From contig CAVOUI010000007.1 in assembly GCA_963699525.1 (NCBI GenBank), forward strand, positions 1 through 64,000: 64,000 nucleotides of DNA. The letters are read 5' to 3'. Positions 15,465 through 23,954 of this stretch are shown here, piece after piece (the first letter of the stretch is position 1; every line of letters begins with the position of its first letter). The position numbers and the translations under genes are program-made. Under the pieces are notes generated by a model. The model ran no database searches, was not told where the DNA came from, and was given only the letters and a program-made list of their open reading frames with translations. Source of the stretch: SG8-41 sp963699525 (GTDB lineage: Bacteria; Pseudomonadota; Gammaproteobacteria; Burkholderiales; SG8-41).

Positions 15465-16691
15465 TCAGCCCTCCGTCCTCTGGGCGCTGGGCTTGCCCTC
15501 GCTTTGCTTACCCTTGCCCTTGCCCTTTGCCTTGCCCGTGCCCGCCGCCGCCTCCGCTCCCGCTACGCGTACCGTACTGCCCGCCTGCAAGGCCTGCGGA
15601 ATTTCGGTGATCACCTGGTCGCCGGCCTTGATGCCCTTGGCGATCACCACGTCGCTTCCGATCTGACGCGCAACCTGTACTGGCTGCACCAGCACCTTGC
15701 TGTCCGGGTCGATCACGTAGATGAAACTCCCGTCCTGGCCGGGCTGGACGGCGGCTTCCGGCACGACGATGGCCTCGGGCTCGATCTTGAGGACGATGCG
15801 AACGTTGACGAACTGGCCGGGCCACAGGACCTCGTTCTTGTTCGAGACGCTGGTCTTGAGCAGGACTGTCCCGGTCTGCGGCGTCACGGTATTGTCGATG
15901 AACACCAGCCGGCCCTCGGACGCTGCCGGAGCGGACCGGTCCGGCAAGATTTCGATGCGCATGCCCTTTTCATTCTGCTGGCGGCGGATTTCCTCCAGTT
16001 GCCGCTCGGGAATGCTGAACGACACGAGGATCGGGTCGGTGCTGTTGATGGTGACGAGCGGTACACCGCCGCCCGCGGTCGGGACCAGATTGCCGGACTT
16101 GATCGCCAGCGCTCCCGTGCGCCCCGCGATCGGCGCGTAGATGCTGGAAAACTCGAGCTGGATGCGTGCCTGCTCGACGAGGGCACGGTCGGCGGCCACC
16201 GTCGCCTCCAGCGACTTGGTCGAGGTGACTGCAACGTCGTACTCCTGTTGCGTGATGAACTCGCGTTTGAGCAGCGGCTCGAGGCGGTCACGCTGGACCT
16301 TGGAATTCTCGAGCTGCGCTTCGTCGCGGGCGAGTTGCGCCTGCGCCTGGCGGTAAGCGGCCTCGAACGTTCGCCGGTCGATCTGGAACAGAAGCTGCCC
16401 GGCCTTGACCAGATCACCCTCCTTGAACGATACCGACTGCAACACGCCCGAAACCTGCGCCCTGACCTGCACGCTATGCTCGGGCTCCACCGTGCCCACA
16501 GCCTCGATCAGTACCGGCATGGGTTTCACAACCGCCTTTGCGGCCTTGACCATGAGCGGGGCGCCTTTGCCTTTGCCCTTCGCGCCCTTGCCCTCGACCG
16601 CCGCAGAAGCACCCTGCTGCCACCACCACCAGGCGCCGTAGCCGCCGGCGGCGACCGCCAGGAAAATCATGACCATGGAGATCCGCTTCAT
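15465..16691 (-). CDS. Periplasmic adaptor (membrane fusion) protein of RND efflux system
   Basis: Links the RND permease to the TolC-type channel. 408 residues: an N-terminal signal/anchor (MKRISMVMIFLAVAAGGYGAW), then a Gly-Lys-rich stretch, a lipoyl-like half (VEPEHSVQVRAQVSGVLQ), an alpha-hairpin (about 110-170), the second lipoyl half (FSSIYAPIAGRTGALAIKSG), a beta-barrel and a membrane-proximal domain, as in the AcrA/MdtA family. The C-terminus has another Lys-Gly-rich tail (KAKGKGKGKQSEGK). The start is the ATG at 16691, which overlaps the stop of the upstream channel gene (ATGA). A longer upstream reading frame is not needed. Confidence 0.93.
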   Translation of the reverse strand: MKRISMVMIFLAVAAGGYGAWWWWQQGASAAVEGKGAKGKGKGAPLMVKAAKAVVKPMPVLIEAVGTVEPEHSVQVRAQVSGVLQSVSFKEGDLVKAGQLLFQIDRRTFEAAYRQAQAQLARDEAQLENSKVQRDRLEPLLKREFITQQEYDVAVTSTKSLEATVAADRALVEQARIQLEFSSIYAPIAGRTGALAIKSGNLVPTAGGGVPLVTINSTDPILVSFSIPERQLEEIRRQQNEKGMRIEILPDRSAPAASEGRLVFIDNTVTPQTGTVLLKTSVSNKNEVLWPGQFVNVRIVLKIEPEAIVVPEAAVQPGQDGSFIYVIDPDSKVLVQPVQVARQIGSDVVIAKGIKAGDQVITEIPQALQAGSTVRVAGAEAAAGTGKAKGKGKGKQSEGKPSAQRTEG

Positions 16692-18118
16692 CGTGCCTGC
16701 ATTACGTAGTCGATGTTGTCGCTTGCTCCGATCGACAGGTTCAGGCGGGCCACGGCCGTAAACCAGTCGAGAAAGGACTGGATGCGTTGCACGCGGGCGT
16801 TCGACTCGTCCACCTGGGCAGTGATGAGATCGAGCAGCGATCCGAAGCCCCCTTGATAGCGGGCGAGCGTTGCCTCCGCCGTCTGCTGCGCCGCGCGTAG
16901 CTGCACCGCCGTGGTGCTGACGCCGTCGGCCGCCGTCTGCACATCGTAATAGGACTGCCACACTTCCAGTTCGGTCTGGCGCGTCAATGCGTCGCGCGAA
17001 GCCTCCGCGAGGCCCGCCCTCGCCTCGGCTTGGCGCACGGTGTAGGTATGGTTGAAGCCGGTAAACAACGGAATGCTGAGGCTCAGCAGGAAGCTATTGG
17101 TATCCGTGAAGGGACGGTCGTCCCCGTAAAAAGTTCTCCCGGTGACTCCCGAGACGGAAATCCTCGGCAGCCCGCTGCGCGCGGCCGCCTCGGCCTGGGC
17201 GCGCGCCGACCGCGTCTGAGCTTCAGCGGCGATCAGGTCCGGACGGTTCGCCTTTGCGCGGTTCAGGATGTCGTTCATCGACTCCGTAATCTCGCGGATG
17301 CGAGGCTCTCCCTCGAAAGTCTGCACCCGTAGCGTGGTGTCCACGGGAAGCCCGACCGCCGACGCGAGCGCACCGCGCGCTTTTTCCACCTCCCCCCGGC
17401 TACGCGTCAGGTTCAACCGGGCTTGCGCGACCTGGGTCTCGGCACGATACACGTCTGCGGAGGTCGCGAGCCCACCATCGCGACGGCGCTGGGTCGCATC
17501 GAGCGACGTGCTCACGCTCTTCAGGAACAGCTCGTTCGATCGGACGAGCGCCTCGAACCCGAGGAAGCGGAAATAGGCCTGCTCGACCTGGAACACGACC
17601 TCCTGCAATACCCGATTCTGAGCCAACACCGCCGCCAGGGCCTGGTATTCCGCGGCCCGGATCTGGCTTTCTCTGGCCCCAAAATCATACAGAAGGTAGG
17701 TCAGGGTCACGGCAGGCCCGTAGCGGGTCAGCCACGGGTTCTGATTTCCAGTCTGACTGCCCGATTCACTGCGCTGATAGACGCCATCCACAGTGATTTG
17801 CGGCAGTTGGTCGGCCCGCTCGATGCCAACGCCGGCGGCCGCGGCGCGCGCCGCAAACCAGGCTTGCCGGGTCCGGGGATTGTTCCGAAGCGCAAACTCC
17901 GTCAGCTCCGGAAGAGTGAGGGACCGGTCCCCCACTGGCAAGGGGCTCGTGGGCGCGGCGGGCACCTCTGGCAAAGCCTCCGACGGTTGCCAGCGCACCC
18001 CAGGCGCGGCCGGCACGTAGCGTTCCGTGTCGAAGGGGTCACGGGCGAGCGCATCGGGCGCCGCCAGGACGGCAAGCACAGCTCCCGCAAAAAGCGCCGG
18101 AACGATCCTCAAGCGCAC
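16688..18118 (-). CDS. TolC-family outer-membrane efflux channel
   Basis: Outer-membrane and periplasmic tunnel partner of the RND pump. About 476 residues with a signal peptide (VRLRIVPALFAGAVLAVLAA...ALA) and two repeated OEP domains (LTLPELTEFALRNNPRTRQA near residue 65; a second repeat near residue 270). The start is uncertain. The GTG at 18118 gives a good signal peptide but has no ribosome-binding site. A strong GGAGGAG lies about 20 bases further upstream, followed in frame by ATT and CTG, so a rare start codon is possible. A GTG at 18166 also exists. First gene of the efflux operon. Confidence 0.9.
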   Translation of the reverse strand: MRLRIVPALFAGAVLAVLAAPDALARDPFDTERYVPAAPGVRWQPSEALPEVPAAPTSPLPVGDRSLTLPELTEFALRNNPRTRQAWFAARAAAAGVGIERADQLPQITVDGVYQRSESGSQTGNQNPWLTRYGPAVTLTYLLYDFGARESQIRAAEYQALAAVLAQNRVLQEVVFQVEQAYFRFLGFEALVRSNELFLKSVSTSLDATQRRRDGGLATSADVYRAETQVAQARLNLTRSRGEVEKARGALASAVGLPVDTTLRVQTFEGEPRIREITESMNDILNRAKANRPDLIAAEAQTRSARAQAEAAARSGLPRISVSGVTGRTFYGDDRPFTDTNSFLLSLSIPLFTGFNHTYTVRQAEARAGLAEASRDALTRQTELEVWQSYYDVQTAADGVSTTAVQLRAAQQTAEATLARYQGGFGSLLDLITAQVDESNARVQRIQSFLDWFTAVARLNLSIGASDNIDYVMQAR

Positions 18119-18230
18119 CGTTTCGAGAACCAGAATACTCCTCCAAGAGCCCGTGCACGACCACACTTGCCGGGTCCTCCGAATGGTTCTTTTTCCGGCG
18201 CTTCCTCATCGGAACATCGTGGGTCGGCAA

Positions 18231-18239
18231 ATCATAGCA
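18231..18239 (-). promoter_or_regulatory. Candidate extended -10 promoter of the efflux operon
   Basis: The minus strand reads TGCTATGAT (TG-n-TATGAT), an extended -10 box about 110 bases upstream of the channel gene. No -35 box is clear. Confidence 0.4.
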
Positions 18240-18410
18240 CAACCCCTTTTTTCCACGCTGGCGCCGCGAGTTAGCTCAGTCAGCGCTCGCCGCCCGTCGG
18301 TCGAATCGAAGCGGCTTATTCGACAATAAAATTAATACATCGGGCGGCCGCTGGATGCGTGCTAACCTAGCCGCCGTCACGTACATCTCGCGCCTGCTCA
18401 TTTCCCCTCG

Positions 18411-19628
18411 ATGTCCCGGCTCGTCAATCCCCACGGCGGCGGCCAGCTGAAGCCGCTGATGCTCGAGGGCGCGGCGCTCGCAGAAGAGCGCAAGCGCGCC
18501 CGCACCTTGCCGAAGGTCGCGGTGAGCTCGCGTGAAAGAGGCGACCTGATCATGCTCGGCATCGGCGGCTTCACGCCGCTCGAGGGCTTCATGACGCACG
18601 CCGACTGGCAGGGTGTGTGCGACGGGATGCGGATGGCGAACGGATTGTTCTGGCCGATCCCGATCACGCTTTCGACGAGCAAGGAAGCCGCGGCGTCCTT
18701 CAAGACCGGAAACGACGTAGCGCTTGCCGACCGGGAGAACGGCGAGCTGCTCGCCACGATGAAGGTCACTGAAAAGTACTCCATCAACAGGGCGCACGAG
18801 TGCGCGACGGTATTCCGGACAACCGACGCGGAGCACCCGGGCGTGAAAATGGTGATGGAGCAGGGAGAGGTCAACCTGGCCGGGCCGGTGAAGGTGCTGT
18901 CGCAGGGCGGATTTCCCGAGCGCTACGGCGCCCTGTTCATGACGCCCCGAGAAACACGGGCGGTATTCGAGACCAATGGCTGGTCCACGGTCGCGGCCTT
19001 TCAGACGCGCAATCCCATGCACCGTTCGCACGAGTACCTCGCGAAGATTGCGATCGAGACCTGCGACGGGTTGCTGGTCCACTCGCTCCTCGGCAACCTC
19101 AAGCCCGGCGATATCCCGGCGGAGGTGCGCACGCGCGCAATCGCCGTCCTGGTCGACAAGTATTTCGTCAGGAAAACAGTCGTCCAGGCAGGCTATCCCC
19201 TGGACATGCGCTACGCCGGGCCCCGCGAGGCCTTGCTGCACGCGCTCTTCCGTCAGAACTACGGGTGCTCGCACCAGATTCTCGGGCGCGACCATGCCGG
19301 CGTCGGCAACTATTACGGCCCGTTCGACGCGCACCGCATCTTCGACGAGATTCCGCGGGACGCGCTGGAAACGCAGCCGCTGAAGATCGACTGGACGTTC
19401 TGGTGCTATCGCTGCGGGGGCATGGCTTCCGACCGCACCTGCCCGCACGCTGCGGAGGACCGGCTGCTGGTATCCGGAACGAAGCTGAGGAAATGGCTGT
19501 CCGAAGGCGACCCGGTCCCGGCCGAGTTCTCGCGCCCGGAAGTGCTGGAGATCCTGCGCGAGTACTACGCCGGGCTGAAGCAGGAAGAGCGCGTCGAGGT
19601 CAAGCTGTCCGGCCACTCCGCGCGCTGA
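18411..19628 (+). CDS. sat: Sulfate adenylyltransferase (ATP sulfurylase), dissimilatory type
   Basis: In sulfur oxidisers it works in reverse, turning APS plus pyrophosphate into sulfate and ATP. 405 residues, single-domain Sat without an APS-kinase fusion: PUA-like N-terminus (to about 165), then the nucleotidyltransferase core with FQTRNPMHRSHEY (about 204-216) and GRDHAGVGNYYGP, and four cysteines (CYRCGGMASDRTCPH) suggesting a metal site near the C-terminus. It faces aprMBA tail to tail across a shared terminator; AprBA would supply its APS. The start is the ATG at 18411, without an obvious Shine-Dalgarno. Confidence 0.95.
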   Translation: MSRLVNPHGGGQLKPLMLEGAALAEERKRARTLPKVAVSSRERGDLIMLGIGGFTPLEGFMTHADWQGVCDGMRMANGLFWPIPITLSTSKEAAASFKTGNDVALADRENGELLATMKVTEKYSINRAHECATVFRTTDAEHPGVKMVMEQGEVNLAGPVKVLSQGGFPERYGALFMTPRETRAVFETNGWSTVAAFQTRNPMHRSHEYLAKIAIETCDGLLVHSLLGNLKPGDIPAEVRTRAIAVLVDKYFVRKTVVQAGYPLDMRYAGPREALLHALFRQNYGCSHQILGRDHAGVGNYYGPFDAHRIFDEIPRDALETQPLKIDWTFWCYRCGGMASDRTCPHAAEDRLLVSGTKLRKWLSEGDPVPAEFSRPEVLEILREYYAGLKQEERVEVKLSGHSAR

Positions 19629-19660
19629 AGGCCCTTCCCGCCCGCAAGAGCCGTCCGATG

Positions 19661-19691
19661 AAAAAAGCCGCCTGTGAGGGCGGCTTTTTTT
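19661..19691. terminator. Bidirectional terminator between sat and aprA
   Basis: Stem aaagccgcc-tgtgag-ggcggcttt (19664-19687), flanked by an A-run on the left and seven Ts on the right, so it can stop both the plus-strand sat and the minus-strand aprMBA transcripts. Confidence 0.9.
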
Positions 19692-19712
19692 GCGAGCGCC
19701 TGTTTCGCGAGC

Positions 19713-21557
19713 TCAGTCGATGATGTGGTAGACCGGTGCCTTCTCCATCGCCCACTTGCCGGTATTCCGGTCATAGCGGGACAAGGTGAAGCAATGCCAG
19801 TTCTTGTCATCCAGCTTCATGTGATCGCCCCGATAGTAATACCCCGGCCAGCGCGTTTCTTCGCGGAACAGCGTGTGATGGGTCACCGACTCCGCGGCGA
19901 GAAGCCGGTGGTGCAGCTCCCACACGCGCTGCAGCTGGTGCAGGTCTTCGGCGCCCATGTGGCTCATGTCCTCTTTCAGCATGGCCAGCAGCTCGAGCCC
20001 GCGGTTGAGCAACTGGCCGTTCGTCATGTAGTGAGCGCTGATACCGCCGACGTACTCGTCCATGATCTTCTGGAGGCGCTGCAGACCGTGGATCGGCAGC
20101 AGGTAGCTCGGCGATACGGTCCCGGCGACGATCTCGTTGCGGCCGACGCGGTAGTTCTCGAGTGGCTGGAAGATCGCCCTCTCGAGGTCCTGGTATTCCT
20201 GCTCGCTGACCTGGGGCTGGTCTCTGCCCTTTTCCATTACGTATCTGACCGCCGCCTTGCCGGCGATCCGGCCTTCCGCGAAGGACCCTGACGAGAATTT
20301 GTGGGCGCTGCCGCCGATCGTGTCGCCGGCGCCAAAAAGCCCGTCGACCGTCATCATTCGATTGTATCCCCACTGGTATTCCGCCGGGGCCAGGTCTTCT
20401 GGTCCGCTCGCCCACGCGCCGGAGCAAGTGGCGTGCGAGCCCATGACATAAGGCTCGGACGTGGTGAGCTCGGGGTTGATGTGCTTGGGGTCGATGTTCT
20501 GCGACGCCCAGACCACCGCCTGGCCGATCGTCATGCCGAGGAAGTTTTCCCAGCCGACGGTCTCCTTGTGGGGATCCTGGAAGGCCTCCTTGGTCACCAT
20601 GCGGATCGGGCCGCCCCCGGCCTTCATCTCCTCGAGAAAGGCGTGGTTCCGGAGGCAAGTCGGCACCGGATGATGGTCGATGTAGTCGCCCACCAGCGCC
20701 CGCGTGTGCTCCTTCCACTTCGACTCGTATTCCTGGCCGTAGCCGTTCTGCGTATAGGTCTTGAGGTGCAGGAAGTAGGCGCCGACGGGACCATAGCCGT
20801 CCTTGAAGCGCGTCAGGACGATGCGGTTTTCCATCTGCGTCATCTTGGCGCCGACCCGGATCGGGAGCCCGTACGCGGACGCGCTACTCCAGGGCGCGTA
20901 CCAGGTGCGCCCCATGCCCTCGCCCACGGCGCGCGGCTTGAAGATGTGCGACGCTCCGCCCGCGGCGATGATCACGGCCTTGGCGCGGAACACGTGGTAG
21001 TCTCCCGTGCGCACGTTGAATCCGACGGCGCCGGCGACCCGGTTGGCCTTACTGCTATCCATCAGCAGGTGCGTGACCATGATCCGGTTGTAGACCTCGG
21101 TCGCCGCCTTGCGCGCGGCCTCCGCGACGATCGGCTTGTAGCTCTCGCCGTGGATCATGATCTGCCACTTGCCCTCGCGCTGGTAGCGCCCGGTCTTGGG
21201 GTCGCGCATCATCGGCAGGCCCCATTCCTCGAACTTGTGCACCGAGGCGTCCACATGCCGGGCGACGTCATAGCCCAGGTCCTCGCGCACCAGGCCCATG
21301 AGGTCGTTGCGGGCGTAGCGGACATGGTCCTCGGGCTGGTTCTCGCCCCATTGCATGCCCATGTAGCAGTTGATGGCGTAGAGACCCTGCGCGACGGCGC
21401 CGCTGCGCTCGATGTTCGCTTTCTCGACGCAGACGATCTTCAGGTCGCGCCCCCAGAAGCGCGACTCGTAGGTCGCGCCGGTGCCAGCCATGCCGCCGCC
21501 GATGACGAGGATGTCCGAGTCAACGAATACGGTTTTCCTGCCTCCGAACAGTCCCAT
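19713..21557 (-). CDS. aprA: Adenylylsulfate (APS) reductase, alpha subunit
   Basis: FAD-containing catalytic subunit interconverting sulfite plus AMP and APS; in an oxidiser it runs toward APS. 614 residues starting MGLFGGRKTVFVDSD, with the FAD-binding DILVIGGGMAGTGATYESR at the N-terminus and the flavoprotein capping and helical domains of the fumarate-reductase superfamily (VIIAAGGASHIFKPRA; TIGGSAHKFSSGSFAEGRIAG). The ATG at 21557 shares its A with the TGA stop of aprB. A longer upstream frame overlaps aprB and is rejected. Last gene of aprMBA. Confidence 0.97.
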   Translation of the reverse strand: MGLFGGRKTVFVDSDILVIGGGMAGTGATYESRFWGRDLKIVCVEKANIERSGAVAQGLYAINCYMGMQWGENQPEDHVRYARNDLMGLVREDLGYDVARHVDASVHKFEEWGLPMMRDPKTGRYQREGKWQIMIHGESYKPIVAEAARKAATEVYNRIMVTHLLMDSSKANRVAGAVGFNVRTGDYHVFRAKAVIIAAGGASHIFKPRAVGEGMGRTWYAPWSSASAYGLPIRVGAKMTQMENRIVLTRFKDGYGPVGAYFLHLKTYTQNGYGQEYESKWKEHTRALVGDYIDHHPVPTCLRNHAFLEEMKAGGGPIRMVTKEAFQDPHKETVGWENFLGMTIGQAVVWASQNIDPKHINPELTTSEPYVMGSHATCSGAWASGPEDLAPAEYQWGYNRMMTVDGLFGAGDTIGGSAHKFSSGSFAEGRIAGKAAVRYVMEKGRDQPQVSEQEYQDLERAIFQPLENYRVGRNEIVAGTVSPSYLLPIHGLQRLQKIMDEYVGGISAHYMTNGQLLNRGLELLAMLKEDMSHMGAEDLHQLQRVWELHHRLLAAESVTHHTLFREETRWPGYYYRGDHMKLDDKNWHCFTLSRYDRNTGKWAMEKAPVYHIID

Positions 21558-22021
21558 CAGACGACTCCCTGTTTGAATTGATTCGGGCGCAACGTGGGCA
21601 ATCCCCCTTTGATGTTGAGCCCTTCCGGCTCGTGCGCGAGCTCTTGCTTGGCGAAATCTGCGGGGCGAGGCGCATCGTACTCGGCCGGCCCCTTGATCGA
21701 TCCCCAGGGCGTCGTGCGGATCGGCGACACGAAGTTCTTCTCGCGGCCGTCCCGGAACTTGAGTCGCCACGAAATGGTCGCCTTCGCCTCTTCCCGAAGC
21801 ACCCGTACGCTGTGGCCCAGCGGGGCGAAGTCGGCATAGCCGCGGCAATCAATGGCGTGTTGCGGACAGGCCTTCACGCAGGAGTAGCACTCCCAGCACA
21901 TGTTCGGCTCGATGTTGTAGGCCCGCCGATACGTCTTGTCGATGTGCATGATGTCGGACGGGCAGATGTCCACGCACTGCCCGCAACCGTCGCACCGGGT
22001 CATGTAGACGAACGTTGGCAT
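21557..22021 (-). CDS. aprB: Adenylylsulfate (APS) reductase, beta subunit
   Basis: Two-[4Fe-4S] electron-transfer subunit. 154 residues with CDGCGQCVDICP (residues about 10-21) and CWECYSCVKACP (about 42-53), each giving one cluster together with the other motif's last Cys. The C-terminal half (about 90-154) is the AprB tail that wraps around AprA. Coupled to aprA by a one-base stop/start overlap and preceded by aprM. Confidence 0.97.
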   Translation of the reverse strand: MPTFVYMTRCDGCGQCVDICPSDIMHIDKTYRRAYNIEPNMCWECYSCVKACPQHAIDCRGYADFAPLGHSVRVLREEAKATISWRLKFRDGREKNFVSPIRTTPWGSIKGPAEYDAPRPADFAKQELAHEPEGLNIKGGLPTLRPNQFKQGVV

Positions 22022-22063
22022 GGGTTACGGTCTCCCTGGATGTAGGCCGATCGTGGGCTGTGG

Positions 22064-22837
22064 TCAGTAGTGCCGGGGCTGCCGGCGGGCAATGCCGAAG
22101 GTCTCGGGCTTGTCGGCGGGCGCGGGCAGATTGCTCCTGAAGCCGATCGCGTTGGAAATCCTCTTCTCGAAGGCTGCCGCCGGCTTGAAGAACATGTGCG
22201 CGAACTTGGACCACGGCACCGAGCCGAACAGCACCGTCGTAGCGAGGATATAGAGGCCGAACAGCGCTCCCGTCCCGCCGCCGGCCGCCGCCCAGACCAG
22301 GCCCAGCGTCACGCTGACAAGCAGCGACAGGATGAACAGGTCCGCGCGCACGATGCGCAGCGGCGAATTGCCCTCGGCGAGGACATCGACCCGAATGAAG
22401 AACCAGAACCAGTAACCGCCGAGGCAGGCCATCAGGCCTCCGAGCCACCAGAGCTGCGGCAGGAGGACGGGCGTCGGAGTCGCCGGTGTCGGGTAGGCGA
22501 ACACCATCACAGCGGTGGTGACCACGTAGATCACGAAGCCGTACATGGTGAGCAGGTGGGCAATCCGGCGGCGCACGTTGCAGAATTCCCCGGATGCCAG
22601 GATGTCCACGACGCCGGTCTTGATGGCGATCGACACCAGCTCGCCGCCGCCGATCGGCTTCGATCCCCGGTTTCTCGACTTACGCCAGTTTTCAAAAAAA
22701 TACTTGGCGCTGCCCTTGTGTACGATGTCGAACAGCGTCCCCGCCGCAACCAGGATCGCCATGACGATGACAAAGGTCTGCATGGCGGCGGGTGCTATGG
22801 ACGCGGAAAGCTGGGCAAATGGATTGCTGGTGAACAT
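22064..22837 (-). CDS. aprM: AprM, putative membrane anchor of APS reductase
   Basis: 257-residue membrane protein with about five hydrophobic segments (about 18-38, 95-115, 125-147, 165-190, 195-212) and a cytochrome b/NarI-like appearance. In some sulfur oxidisers aprM precedes aprBA and is thought to pass electrons from AprBA to the quinone pool, taking the place of QmoABC. Here it is the first gene, 42 bases before aprB, and no qmo genes occur in the window. The function is inferred from family and position. Confidence 0.85.
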   Translation of the reverse strand: MFTSNPFAQLSASIAPAAMQTFVIVMAILVAAGTLFDIVHKGSAKYFFENWRKSRNRGSKPIGGGELVSIAIKTGVVDILASGEFCNVRRRIAHLLTMYGFVIYVVTTAVMVFAYPTPATPTPVLLPQLWWLGGLMACLGGYWFWFFIRVDVLAEGNSPLRIVRADLFILSLLVSVTLGLVWAAAGGGTGALFGLYILATTVLFGSVPWSKFAHMFFKPAAAFEKRISNAIGFRSNLPAPADKPETFGIARRQPRHY

Positions 22838-22886
22838 GGGGCCCCCTGGTTACTGCGCGGATTTTAAACGCGCAGGGAGCGGCGCA

Positions 22887-22911
22887 CGCCAAAAAATGGT
22901 TATGCAACCAT
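22887..22911 (-). promoter_or_regulatory. Inverted repeat followed by a T-run in the aprM leader
   Basis: ATGGTT-GCAT-AACCAT (minus strand, 22911-22896) followed directly by TTTTTT. It lies 59 bases upstream of the aprM ATG and just downstream of a GATAAT -10-like box (22936-22931). It could be an attenuator hairpin (6-bp stem) or the operator of a dimeric regulator. No matching -35 box was found. Confidence 0.45.
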
Positions 22912-23060
22912 AGAAAAAACTTAGACGCGCATTATCCTGCGGCGGCTCGGCATCGAGGCGGGTCCGACACGACAACTCGCGCGCCCCATTTCGCCGCGCG
23001 CATCAAAGCTCGATATGAGACACTACAGGGTGAGGTTGATATTGATCTGGAACAAATAAT

Positions 23061-23573
23061 CTGAAGATTTGCATCGTCTCCGACAGCCACGACCATCGTG
23101 AGCCGCTCGCCGCGGCCGTCACGGAGGCGAAGGCGCTCGGCGCCCAGGCGGTATTGCACTGCGGCGACCTCATAGCACCCTCGACGCTGCACGCGATCAT
23201 CGGGCTGGGGCTCCCGATCCACCTGATTCACGGCAACAATGCGGGCGACCTGTTTCACCTGTCCAGGTTCGCGCAGGATTCCGGCAACCGCGTGCATTAC
23301 TACGGCCAGGACGGTTCCCTGGCCCTCGGGCAAAGGCGGATATTTCTGGTGCACTACCCCCATTACGCGAAGGCGATGGCGCTCACCGGCGATTACGACC
23401 TGGTCTGCAACGGCCACGAACATCGTGCGGTCATCGAGCGCGTGCGCAACGTCAAGGGGGAAGAGACGCTGCGCATCGATCCCGGGACGGTCGGCGGCGT
23501 GAGCGGGCCGCGGACCTACGTGTTCGGCGATCTCAACACCCTGGAATTCGCGGTTCGGACGGTCACTCTTTGA
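23061..23573 (+). CDS. YfcE/MJ0936-type metallophosphoesterase
   Basis: Calcineurin-like phosphodiesterase of about 170 residues. All metal-binding motifs are present in one frame: SDSHDH (residues 7-12), CGD (about 33), HGNN (about 57), VHYPH (about 94) and GHEH (about 117). The first motif is encoded upstream of the first standard start (TTG at 23154), so the gene must begin earlier. The only possible in-frame position is the CTG at 23061 (L-KICIVSDSHDH), exactly where family members have ATG. There is an in-frame stop six codons before it. Either a CTG start or a base error is likely. The physiological substrate is unknown. Confidence 0.8.
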   Translation: MKICIVSDSHDHREPLAAAVTEAKALGAQAVLHCGDLIAPSTLHAIIGLGLPIHLIHGNNAGDLFHLSRFAQDSGNRVHYYGQDGSLALGQRRIFLVHYPHYAKAMALTGDYDLVCNGHEHRAVIERVRNVKGEETLRIDPGTVGGVSGPRTYVFGDLNTLEFAVRTVTL

Positions 23574-23606
23574 AGCGCAGGCGGCAGTGCCACGAAAGGA
23601 GGTTTC

Positions 23607-23897
23607 ATGAACAAGCGCGACGAATATGTTGAAAAGTTGAAGAAGCAGCTCGATCAGTGGAATGCCGAGGTGTCCAAGTGGGAGGCGAAAGCCGCGCAGG
23701 CACAGGCCGGCGTCCGCGCGGAATACGACAAGCAGCTGCAGGCGTTTCGCCACCAGCGCGACCAGGCGCTGGAGCACATGCGCCGCGTCCAGGCGGCCTC
23801 CGGCGACGCGTGGGTGGACCTCATGCGCGGCGCCGATGACGCATGGGCGAAGATGCGGGAAACGTTCGACAAGGCACGCTCGCACTTCCAGAAATAA
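23607..23897 (+). CDS. Small coiled-coil protein, unknown function
   Basis: 96 residues, almost entirely predicted helix, with heptad-like charged repeats (KLKKQLDQWNAEVSKWEAKA) and a C-terminal amphipathic segment (AWAKMRETFDKARSHFQK). It has an excellent ribosome-binding site (AAAGGAGG seven bases before ATG). Similar small coiled-coil proteins annotated as stress-related occur in proteobacteria, but nothing here shows a function. It lies 33 bases after the phosphoesterase. Confidence 0.8.
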   Translation: MNKRDEYVEKLKKQLDQWNAEVSKWEAKAAQAQAGVRAEYDKQLQAFRHQRDQALEHMRRVQAASGDAWVDLMRGADDAWAKMRETFDKARSHFQK

Positions 23898-23954
23898 CGC
23901 CCCGGCACCGCCCCGAGTCGCCGCCGTTCCCGCCGACCGCTATCATTGCGACCG

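Noticed and set aside
21558..21848. N-terminal extension of aprA upstream of 21557
   Set aside because: It overlaps aprB in another frame. The ATG at 21557 gives the conserved AprA start and couples to the aprB stop.
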